A stretch of DNA of 64,000 nt from Boesenbergia rotunda. Taxonomy: Eukaryota > Streptophyta > Magnoliopsida > Zingiberales > Zingiberaceae. The position numbers and the translations under genes were made by a program. The notes under the pieces are model-generated. The model did not search any database and was not told the origin of the DNA. It saw only the letters and a list, made by a program, of their open reading frames with translations. Shown here in pieces: positions 54,920 to 64,000 of the stretch (its first letter is position 1; each line of letters opens with the position of its first letter). The stretch covers positions 62,001 through 126,000 of the forward strand of contig JAGFNQ010009995.1 in assembly GCA_024364735.1 (NCBI GenBank), read 5' to 3'.

Positions 54920-57632
54920 TGATGGACCCTAACTAGGTGTCACGAATGTGGGTCTCAAAATTTAGATATGTGTAAAGCTGGAAACCCTTTTTGCTATCAA
55001 AGAATGAGAACGTAGTAAGGGGCCACAGGTCGTATTTTTCCTAGGGTTAGTTGAGATTATTTGATTCGCGCTTGAGTTTATGTGTCGTCCAATAATTTTG
55101 GGTTTCAAATAATATCTGGGTTTGGTTTGCAATTCAGAAATGACAATGCAATGAAAAGGAAGGAAACTTATCTAATAAGTTAAACAAATGTGATGGCAAT
55201 TAACAACTCAACCAATTAACACTTTAATCAACTAATGAAACTTTGCAAAATTCAGGAAATCAAAGCTAGTTTCGAAACTCACTAATGCAGATATTAGCTT
55301 CAGGGATTACCTCTCAAAACAACCAAATGCTAAGCAATCTATAGACAAATTGATACAAAGCCAATACTGAAACTCAATTGATACAAAATGCATGCATCTA
55401 AAGCTGATGTGCAGAATTGATGATAAGTGCAGGAACCATTCATGACAACTCAGAAATGGATTGATCACTTTAGCTTGAAAAGCAAAGCTACCGGTAAGTA
55501 ATAAGTAGGAATGACTGAAAGAATTCAGATCGATGATTGATCCATCAAGCAACCTAAATGCAGAAATGAAGGTTCATGAATGCAGAAACAACATGCAGAT
55601 TTCAGAACTGAATGCCGAGAAGCAACCAATTACATTCATAAGAAAACCAAGCAACTGAGATCAATGTAGTCCAATCTAAATGTTCGGATAAAATTCAGAA
55701 GAACTAATGTTGTCTTGATACAACTTCAGAGCTGATTACCGGAAGCATTGCAGCAGTGAAACTGCTGATACGCATCTAGCTGTAACTTAATGCAGATATG
55801 GACTGAATTCAGAAATTGAACTAAACAATTTAGCTTGACAAGCTTAGCTACCAGTGGTGTGAATAACAGGAATGAATTAAGATGTTCAAAAATCGAAAAT
55901 TGCCTATCTCAGAAACAACCTGATACATGAAATGAATTCAGAAATGCAGAATAGGAATGCCTAAATGCAACAACGATTTAAATGTAGAAGCAAACAGGGC
56001 AAGCTGAATTTAAGTACACAAAATTGATATTCGGAAAAAATTAAGAAGGACTAAAGTTTACTTGAAACAAATTTCAGAAGTGCTAAACTAAATCATTTGC
56101 AGCAATGAAGCTGAAAATGATACGCAAGCATGTAAAGTTGATACGCAGAATTAACTCAAGATGAACAAAAAAAAACTCAGAAATGAAACTAAATATGAAA
56201 CAAACTTGGATCAACTAAGTTCACACACTAAATGTGGTCTCTAACTTCAGGAACTAAGACTAGGCATGAACTGATATAGAAATAAACTGAAAAACCCAGA
56301 AACTAAAGTGAAATTGCAGAAATGGAAGTTGATACGCAAGAACAGGAAAATGATACGCAAGGATTAAATTGCAGGTGCACTGAAATTAAGTGAGCAGTTA
56401 ACTAAACAAGCTATCGAGCTACTTAAATTGAAGAATTTAAACACTAATTTAAGCAGAAACAATTCGGAAATGAAACATTACAGCAGCTGATACAAACTTC
56501 AATCTGAAAATAAACTGCAGAAATGAAAAATACAGCTAAAAATAGAAATAAAATAAGAAAACTAAGCCTCAATCACTCTCTCAGTTCAAGAACTCCTTGC
56601 TCGTCACACAAGGGTGAGCCTCGAACCCGTAAGCTCCACAAATCACTGGGAAAACTCAATCTGCGATCAAATCCAGCTCAGCTTGCTCAAATATGAAATT
56701 TCCATTCGAATTCCTTCAATTCAGCTGTGTCCGCGTGCGATGGTGAGTTGGGGATGATCCAAGCAATCTAGGGAACCCCTCCAGATAGCTCAGGTGGAAG
56801 GAAATGTAGCACAGCCGAGATCAAAGATTGCGAACAGCATAGCCAAGGAAACCTCACATCAGCTCTGTTTCTTAGGCAAATTGAGGCTGGAAACTTCACG
56901 GATGATCTTCCCAATGACCTAGCACTTGATCTAAACAAAGAATTGAGGGGTCGCGCCCTTGGAAGAAGAAAAACTTGCTGAAGAACTCGAAAACAAATGA
57001 AGAAATGTGCAACCTGGGGAGAATTTGATTAAATACTAAGGAATGAACGGCTGAGATTGTTTTAGATGAATCCAACGGTCGGATCTTCTCCAATCTGGAC
57101 TAAACTTTGATGATGTTGATCAAGGGTCAGGATCTGCCTCAGGGTAGCTCGGATCTTCCAGATTTGCAATGGATGACCCAGATCAACCTGATCTTTGGAT
57201 GGACAGTCTAGAGCCCTCTGAGCTTGATCCAACGGTTGAATGATCTCTGATTGGGATGAAAATCTCAGATCTTGACCTCAGTGCTTGATCAGCCCTAACC
57301 CTAGCTCGGATTTCCTCAGGTGGTCCCAGATGGCTCAGATCTAGCCGTTTTTGAATCGGACGACTCAGATTTGTCTGAAGCTTGATCACTCGATCCGGGT
57401 CCACTTCCGACTCAAATTTGACCCAGCATAACCTAGGTCCATGATCCTTTCATGCCTACAAAAATAGATCAAAAATTTAGTGGCCAAATAATTCAAATGT
57501 GTAAAGATTTGCAATTAAGTCCCAAAATAAAAACAAGTCCTAGTACCTAGGGTAAATTCACAATTAAGCAAGTAAAATATGGGTCAAACTTGGATTTTAG
57601 CAACTAAAATAATCAAAAAATGATACCTATCA
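54920..57632 (-). repeat. 5' LTR of outer Athila-like element (2713 bp)
   Basis: Near-identical to 40645-43394 except for a deletion of about 37 bases at about 57002. The deletion removes the GC-rich block TCGCGTCTTCGCCGCA that every other Athila-like LTR here keeps. Confidence 0.9.
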
Positions 57633-58330
57633 ATGGCACCCCTTGCCATCTTTGGTCTTCTCCTTCTTGCCATGATTATGTGCTTCCCCAGCATACTTCT
57701 TTTTGTTAGCCTTGGAGGTCTTAGACCGGTATCCCAACCCTGATCTATCGTAATTGGGTTTTAAACTACCCAACACCATATCTAGACCCTTTGATCCAAC
57801 CGTGAATCTTTCTAGGGTCTTTTCTAATGTATCAAACCTTGCCCTCAAGGCTTGATTTTCCCTTTCCAGATATCTAACCTTTGAGTCCATATGTCCACTT
57901 TGGACATTCCTAGGCCTACTCTCCTTTCTAGGCACATTCCTTCCCTTCTTGGGATTAGTGCCTTGATCCTTAGGTCTAGAGATCTTGGGTCTATCATTAT
58001 GCATGCTTTTCCTAGGGTGTTAATCTACCTTGTTAACCTAGTCCTATCATTATATCTAAATCCAAAGTTTTGCAACATTAAGCATTTTTCATGAAAACTA
58101 GCATGCATGGAGGGATGATTAACATTATTTTTAAAATGCAATGAGGAACTTGAAATTGAATTACATTTTAATCTAGGGTTAGGAATTACCTCTCTTACCC
58201 TTGAAGTTCCTCCTTGTTGTGATCTTTGCTTCCTCCTTTCTTCTTTCTCCCATCTCCTCAAGTGTCTCATTTTCTTGAGCTCTTTCTTCCTTGGACACTT
58301 GGTGTGGTAGTGCCCTAGCTCACTACACGT
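57633..58330 (-). pseudogene. gag: gag C-terminal fragment of minus-strand copia (SIRE-like) element
   Basis: Reading from 58330 on the minus strand there is a zinc knuckle, FTCSELGHYHTKCPRKKE, in which the first Cys of CCHC is Gly. A basic stretch (RHLRRWEKEERRKQR) and a coiled-coil (VRYLERENQALRARFDTLEK) follow, then the linker MVLGSLKPNYDRSGLGYRSK that is typical between Gag and protease in SIRE-like elements. A stop/frame change lies near 58020. The frame runs into the Athila-like insertion at 57633 and resumes at 40644. Confidence 0.7.
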
Positions 58331-58662
58331 AAAACCCCTACTATCTTGTGGTGCCGACTAGGAGTAGCCTAAGCCCTTACTATCTCATGGTGCCGAGGAT
58401 GCCCAACCAGGAGAAGGGGAAGATCTTACCATCTCGTGGTGCCGAGGATGCCTGAGATGTGTAGATCTGGTCGTGGTGCCGAGGATGCCCAACCAGGAGT
58501 AGCCTAACCCCTTACCATCTCGTGGTGCCGAGGATGCCCGAGATGAGTAAACCTAGTCGTTGTGCCGAGGATGCCCGACCAAGATCAGGCGAAGATCTCA
58601 CCATCTTGGGGTGTCGAGGATGTCTGAGATGTGTGGACCTAGTCGTGGTGGCGAGGATGCCC
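58330..58662. repeat. ~86-bp minisatellite, about four dimeric units
   Basis: GTGCCGAGGATGCCC recurs at alternating spacings of about 49 and 37 bases, so the repeating unit is about 86 bases (58392, 58478, 58564 and 58441, 58527, 58613). It fills the space between the minus-strand gag fragment and the next copia LTR. Confidence 0.85.
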
Positions 58663-59938
58663 TGTTACTGCCGAAAGCACCAATCGAACCTGGTTTTGAT
58701 AATGGTAAAGGGTTCAAAGTTAAGTTTGTATTGTGATCTAATGGATTTACCAAGTGTGTAGGAAAGTCTTAGTTCACCTAGGCACGAAGTCTTGACCTGC
58801 AGGGTTGAGCAAGAACTCCTGGTCGAGGACTGGGCAAGAACACCTGGTCGAGGGTTGGGCAAGAAGTCCTGGTCGTGGACTGGGTAACGAAGTCTTGATC
58901 CAGAAGATTGGGCAGAAGTCTTAGCCAAGTGAGGATTGTGGACAGAAGTAGAGGCGGGTCGAGGTACGGACGTCTCAAGATCCAGCAGTCTTGGAGGTCG
59001 AGCAAAAGTCCAACCAGAGGAGTCGGTTGGCAAAAGGTAACTTCTTCTGAGAGGAGTAGGTGAGGGCGCGTTCCCCAGAAGAGGAAACAGTAGGCGTCAG
59101 TTCGACCTAGGATTTAATTTTGAAATCGAAAGTCAAAACCAAGACAGCTCCGACTGTGATTTGTGGACTTATTATTTATATTATACAGTTCTTGGACTAA
59201 CCCTGGTTAGGATTGAAAGGAAGCAAATTATACATCTTAGGCGCCTGAGAGGGCTCAGGCGCTCGAGAAGACCAAGCGCCTGATAGGTATCAACCGCCCC
59301 TGATGGTTTTCTCAGCAGAGGGAGAGGTTGAGCTAGTAGGGTTGCCACATTAGCAACTCAGGCACCTGTGAGCCATCAGGCGCCTCAAGTATCCCAAGCA
59401 CCCAAGACCAGAGGATAGGTGTTTGGTCGAGTCTGCGGATAAGCACACGCCTGATTCGCTACACGTGGCAGGCGCCCCATAAGCCTCAGGCACCCGAGAA
59501 CAGTGTATATAAGGGGCTTCACCCCTTTGCTTTCCAACATCAATTTCATTCAACGCAGAAAAGCTTTCTTGCAACTCAAGCACTCCAACGCCCTTCAGAC
59601 TCTTCTGTGCTCGAGTTTTTCCGTGCCACAAACGATCATGATTGACGACATGCCGCCCAAGACGCTCTACAACTCTTATTGTGTCGTCGGTATAATTTTA
59701 ATTCGTTGTTTCAATTCTGTACTTTGAATTACATATTTGTAACCTTTTATTCGACTTATAGAATTGCTCAACGAAAACGGTCAAGGATCGTGGGCCTTGG
59801 AGTAGGAGCCGTTAAAGAATCCGAACCAAGTAAAAAGAAACGCGTTACCATTGTGTTTTTTCACTGTGTTTCTAATTATTCCAAAAATTTTAAGTAATCG
59901 CTATTCACCCCCCCTCTATCGTTTACAATGATCCCACA
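58663..59938 (+). repeat. 5' LTR of plus-strand copia (SIRE-like) element (1276 bp)
   Basis: It runs from TGTTACTGCCG to ATCCCACA and is followed two bases later by a TGGTATCAGAGC primer site. It ends in the CACCCCCCCTCTATCG motif also seen, inverted, at 37540. Between 59239 and 59497 it carries three pairs of AGGCGCC-type dyads. Confidence 0.85.
59239..59497. repeat. three pairs of AGGCGC/AGGCAC dyads in copia LTR
   Basis: AGGCGC or AGGCAC cores start at 59239 and 59257, 59360 and 59378, 59470 and 59488: three pairs, each spaced exactly 18 bases. Most are part of a CAGGCGCCTG-like palindrome. Confidence 0.85.
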
Positions 59939-59940
59939 AG

Positions 59941-59952
59941 TGGTATCAGAGC
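59941..59952 (+). other. primer binding site, initiator tRNA-Met
   Basis: TGGTATCAGAGC, complementary to the 3' end of plant initiator tRNA-Met; standard for copia elements. Confidence 0.9.
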
Positions 59953-60157
59953 GATTTGATCAACCTTGGTGAAACCGCCAACTGAGCAATTTTTTGGAAT
60001 TGTTTTTCGTTCTTTTTTTAAAAAAAAATCATTCTTCGAGGTTGGTACAACACCACTCGAATTGTTTTTAAGTTTACTCTTTTTATATCGCACTACTAAT
60101 CCAAGACAAAGTTTTGGAATAAGTTTGTTGTTTTTGTATTTTTTTTAGGAATATTAA

Positions 60158-63100
60158 ATGGCCATACAAGAAGGCTACAACACCGCTCGCCCTCCTCTGT
60201 TCTCCGATGAGGATTTCTCCTACTGGAAGAGCAGAATGGAGGTCCACTTGAAAACTGAGGTGAAAATGTGGATCATCATCCAGTCTGGACTGGAGATCCC
60301 AAAAAACACACAAGGAGAAGTTCAATGATACTCTGAGTGGGATGTTGCACTCAAGAAAAAGATAGAAGCAGATGCAAAAGCAACTCAAACCCTCCAGTGT
60401 GGACTAACGAAGGAAGAACTCAACAGTGTCGGCCCATTCAACAGTGCTAAGGAACTATGGAATAAATTGATCGAGCTGCACGAAGGGACGTCGGACACGA
60501 GAATCAGTAAGCGAGATTTCCTTCTCAACAAGCTATATATGATCAAAATGTAAGACGATGAAACAACTGCACAGCTACACGCGAGGATCCAAGAACTTAT
60601 GAACGGTTTGCACACGATAGGTCACAAGGTAGAAAACCGTGATCTAATCCGGTATACCCTAAACTCGTTCCCAAGGAATTCATTGTGGGCATCAATGGTA
60701 GATGCTAACAAGGTTTCTAGGAACCTTTCTAATATTAAGTTAGATGGACTTTTTTTGAGTTAGAACTCCACAAACAGACTAACGCTTCACAGGTCGAGAA
60801 GGGGTTAGCTCTTTTTGCAGGAAAAGTCCCTGCAAAGAAAAAGAAGAAAAAGGTGTAACCGATACCCGAGTCAGATTCTGACTCAGAATCCGACGACGAT
60901 GGAATCGATTATCCGAAGCTGGTTCGGATGGCCCGGAGCCATTACAAAATGATCAAGGGCCAAAGAAAGAAGAAGAAGGCGAACCAGTAAAAGGATGATC
61001 CAACCGAACCTTCTACCAGCCAGAAAGCCAAAAGTGAAGTAACCTGTTATGGGTGTAACAAGAAGGGTCACTACAAATTGGAGTGTCTCAACTTGAAGGA
61101 AAACAAGAAGAACCGGAGGAAGAAGGCTCTCAAAGCTACGTGGGACGAATCATCTTCAGAAGAAGAAGAAGAAGTACCACACGCCAACCTCCTCACGCTG
61201 TCTGCTTCAGAAAATCTCGACACCGAATAGGAATCGAAATCGGAAGAAAACGTCGGAACTGGAAGACTATCTGTTAAATACCGAGTTTTAGGGGGTTAAA
61301 TGGTAAAATTTGAAATATAAGGGCTTAGTTGTAATTATCCAAACTTGAGGAGCCTTTTTGTAAAAATTCCAAAACTATTAATTTGCCCTAACTCATCCGA
61401 AATCGCATTTGCCCATTTCTATTTCCCCAACGCCACATGAGAGCAGTTGCTCGCCGACACCGTCTCCTCTCCCCGACACCGAGCGACGCCGCACCTTTCC
61501 TCCTCTTCATCTTCTTCGTCTGTCCCTCTTGTCTTCCCCGCAGGCACGAGAAGAAGAAGCCAGGGATAGTAGCGATTTCTCCTCCCCTCTCAACTTCAAC
61601 TGACGTCGAAGCCCTAATCTCCTTCTCCCTGCTTGTCGACATCCATAAGGTAAGAGTTTTTGCTAGGTTTGATCTTGCCATGAGTTTGAATTGGAATTTC
61701 ATGTTAAGATTTTGAGTAAGGTTTGGTTTTCTTGGGTTGCCGTGAGTTGGGTTTGATTGGATGGTGTTTGGATCAATGGTGTTGAGCCTGTTTTCTTTGA
61801 TTGGGATAGAAATTCTACTTTTGAAAGGTTGATGTTTTGAGAATTGGAGTGGTATCTTCTGTGGTGGCGTGGATGAAAAGGTGTTGAGGCTATTTGTTTC
61901 ATTTGATTAGCAATTGAGTTTTGGTTAATATTTGATAGGGTGTTTGCTCAAAGTTTGTTCCTGTTTTGGAGTTGCTACTATGTTGATGTGATTGGTCCGA
62001 GAGTTGCAAATTGGGGGTTGGTTTTTGTTTAGTGTCGTGAGCCATTATAGCATATCAAGTTTAATCTATTTTCTTGGCTTAGCATGCATGCCATGAACTT
62101 TAATCGAAGTGTTGTGTTCTGTGAACTTCAATTGAAGTTTTGTGTTCTGATCTTAAGGGAAGTTGATGATCTGTTGTGGTTGGAAGGGATGTAATTAAAT
62201 AGAAGTTGTGATTAGGATTTGTCCTAATTGTGTTTAGTATTTCATTTAGCTAATTTGTTAATTTTATAATTAGCTAAACTTATGTATTGACTCAGGACCT
62301 TGAATTTGGACTCACGTTTTCGATTCTGGGAGGTTCTGTTTGTATACGTTCTTCAATAAAAGGCGGGTACTTCTCCTTTGTACTCGAGTAGTTTTCTTTA
62401 CCTTAAAGCATGGCTAAATTATGTCTGATAGGTTGCTTGACCTTGTTCTTTGTCGTTTGTTATTTAAACATTGCCGTTGAGACGTACTCTTCGTTGATCT
62501 TCGAGTATTCTGAATTTGTATCCGTACAATCCTCTATTGGTTTTCTATTCTGTAAAGTGCCGTTTGTACGCGAGCACTTAGAAGTCCATTAAACACAATT
62601 AGGTTTATTTGGCATTAGAAATACCCTGCCTAGTAGTGTAGTTACATAATCATTGGTTTGCGATTTCTGGTTGGTTGTATTGATGCATCGTATACTCGTT
62701 GGATTTTATTGCATCATTGTTTCTCCGGTTGTTCGTGCATCGTATAGCATGCACCATACTTGCACGTTGCATACTAACGACTGTTGGACTTACATTTGGT
62801 TAAGCCGTCGTTAGTCATATTGTTGCTCGATTCACTCAATCACTTGTTATCGTGGTAGTTATTAGAGTGCGAGTATCTGTCCTGTTATGCCAAACAGTGG
62901 CACCCTCACCGTTGTTTTTAGAGGGATGAGCTGTTGGTGGCTCACCCTCACCGTTGTTTTCGAGGGATATTGTAACTGTTGATAGCTCTCCCGATGTACC
63001 AGGGTTTGGAGTGTGGACTCCCCAGCATCCTGTCCGCTCAACCACACCTTTGTGGTATTTGTTGGAGTGCGTACAGTTGTCACAGCCCTACCCACTCGGT

Positions 63101-64000
63101 CACACAGATGGGATGTGTTGACGACTTGACTGGCGTCAGGGGTGACACATATCATTGCATCATATGCATACGTATTTCTTTTATACATTTGCTTGTGTTT
63201 GATGCACTTATATGAGCTATGGTTGTTGCACATGATTGACATGCATCTGTATCTTGATTTTACTATTGTAGTATTGTTTTATACAGGCTTAATGCTTATT
63301 CGGATTTTATGCTATGTTGTTTTATATATGTTATGCATGTTTAGGTTTCTATATTCCTTATGGACTGTACCTTGTTGAATTCTCTACTTGGTTATCTTAT
63401 ATTATGCCATGCTTATTGTCTACTCAAATACCCGCAGAGTCCGCCCGGACTCACCACCCCTGCTTCTCTTTTTCTTTCAGATAGCAGGTAGTTGCATTTC
63501 TTGGAGCCAGGAGAGGATCCAGTTGCCAGTTCCCAGAGTTAGTTATGTTTTTCCATATTTGGTTTAGTTGTGTTGTTTTCAGTACTTGGTAAAGTCATAT
63601 TTTATTTGTTATTAGATTTTGTCGTTTTCAGAGACATTTGAGTTCTCTTTTGGATTGTAGTTTCATTTTATGTTTATGGTGGCTGAGCCACCCATTATCA
63701 CTTATTCTAATATAAACTGCGTGGTTGTGTTTACCTCTATATATGTGATGCTAGCCGCATGTGGCTAAGCTTTTATGTTGAGATATATGTATTCTTGTCC
63801 CATATTGTCCGCCGTACAGGGGAGATGCTGCCCGATTTTCGAGGAAGCATATGCCTTTGGGGGCATGACACTATCAATTTTGGAAGACGGATAAATAACG
63901 GTAAGAGGTTACCCCGAATCTCAACTTTACGATTTAATTTCTTATTTATCTCGTAAGTTGGCCAAAGCCAACGTTCAAGTCGAATCCCTCCGACAGGAAG
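60158..64000 (+). pseudogene. gag: gag of plus-strand SIRE-like copia element, split by a solo LTR
   Basis: It starts MAIQEGYNTARPPLFSDEDF at 60158, followed by the copia Gag core (SAKELWNKLIELHEG, RDFLLNKLYMIKM) and a CCHC knuckle CYGCNKKGHYKLEC (about 61047-61088). An acidic SSSEEEEEVPHANLL segment comes next, up to 61271. Coding resumes after the solo LTR (63876 on), ending the window with KLAKANVQVESLRQE. Stops (TGA near 60325, TAA near 60551 and in the basic stretch) and a frame change near 60750 disable it. Pol is beyond the window. Confidence 0.85.
61272..63870 (+). mobile_element. solo LTR of a Tekay/Del-like gypsy element (2599 bp)
   Basis: It starts TGTTAAATACCG and ends GGGGGCATGACA, flanked by CTATC on both sides (61267-61271 and 63871-63875). 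The copia gag continues on its right, so only one LTR remains. The TGTTA...TGACA ends, length and late segment (GGAGCCAGGAGAGGATCCAG, about 63500) recall Tekay/Del LTRs; this family name is from memory of their general look. Internal ORFs are short and have no domain. Confidence 0.75.

Larger units (their letters stand above)
40645..57632 (-). mobile_element. Athila-like LTR element (outer), with a second Athila-like element inserted
   Basis: Two closely similar LTRs (40645-43394 and 54920-57632) begin TGATGGACCC and end CCTATCA on the + strand. The target duplication ATGGC is perfect (40640-40644 and 57633-57637). Polypurine tract and tRNA-Asp primer site are in the right places for a minus-strand element. 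Without the inner insertion it would be about 10.7 kb. Its ORF is the decayed counterpart of the 698-codon frame at 7627-9723. It sits inside the minus-strand copia element. Confidence 0.9.
37524..58662 (-). mobile_element. minus-strand copia (SIRE-like) element, deleted, with later nested insertions
   Basis: The 3' LTR (37524-38344) and polypurine tract on the left, and a gag C-terminal fragment with zinc knuckle on the right (58330-57633, continuing at 40644), belong to one minus-strand element split by the Athila-like insertion at 40645-57632. Between gag and the 3' LTR only about 2.3 kb of non-coding sequence remains; protease, integrase and RT are missing, so it is a deletion derivative. 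Its right end is replaced by a minisatellite and then the plus-strand copia LTR at 58663; its own 5' LTR is not in the window. Confidence 0.65.

Overview
The window is nuclear DNA of a flowering plant. It shows GT-AG introns, a cellulose synthase-like C gene, a plant DUF1005 gene, and nested LTR retrotransposons primed by tRNA-Asp and initiator tRNA-Met. A monocot, possibly of the ginger/banana order, is my guess from the look of the repeats; nothing here proves it. Only three host genes are convincing, all on the + strand between about 18.5 and 30.5 kb. They are a two-exon DUF1005 gene (18517-19945), a gene for an acidic single-pass membrane protein with an intron in its 5' leader (coding part 21519-22619), and a five-exon CSLC glucan synthase gene of 700 codons (28062-30473). 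Almost everything else is transposable elements.

Left block (1-16442): a minus-strand Ty3/gypsy element of Tat type has its 5' LTR at 15725-16442 and a decayed gag-protease region at 13620-15700. No reverse transcriptase or integrase follows. Instead there is an 81-bp minisatellite (12328-13523) and, at the window edge, a plus-strand (antisense) coiled-coil ORF. A complete, young, minus-strand Athila-like element (2212-12219) is nested in it, with two 2.3-kb LTRs, a tRNA-Asp primer site and one open 698-codon reading frame for an unfamiliar protein.

Middle block (16443-31579): AT-rich composite repeats, a TA microsatellite, the three genes, a MITE-like repeat, and a hAT-like element (24893-27177) that contains a solo LTR (25195-27024).

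Right block (31580-64000): a decayed plus-strand Tat-type element with gag, PR, RT, RNase H and IN (31580-37523) is the full-coding relative of the left-block element. It is interrupted by a minus-strand copia element (from 37524). That copia element is interrupted by an Athila-like element (40645-57632, perfect target duplication ATGGC). That one is in turn interrupted by another Athila-like element with only one LTR (46353-52621, target duplication AGCAC). After the copia remainder and an 86-bp minisatellite comes a plus-strand SIRE-like copia element (LTR 58663-59938, then gag), whose gag is split by a solo LTR (61272-63870, target duplication CTATC).

The best candidate for something undescribed is the protein family carried by the three Athila-like copies. 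It has no recognisable Gag core, protease, RT or integrase. It combines an FQ-rich prion-like N-terminus, 27-residue repeats, RLxPP repeats and a hydrophobic tail. The same elements carry extra internal copies of the 14-nt polypurine tract. The genes and elements do not form a pathway; the window is best read as a nesting history.
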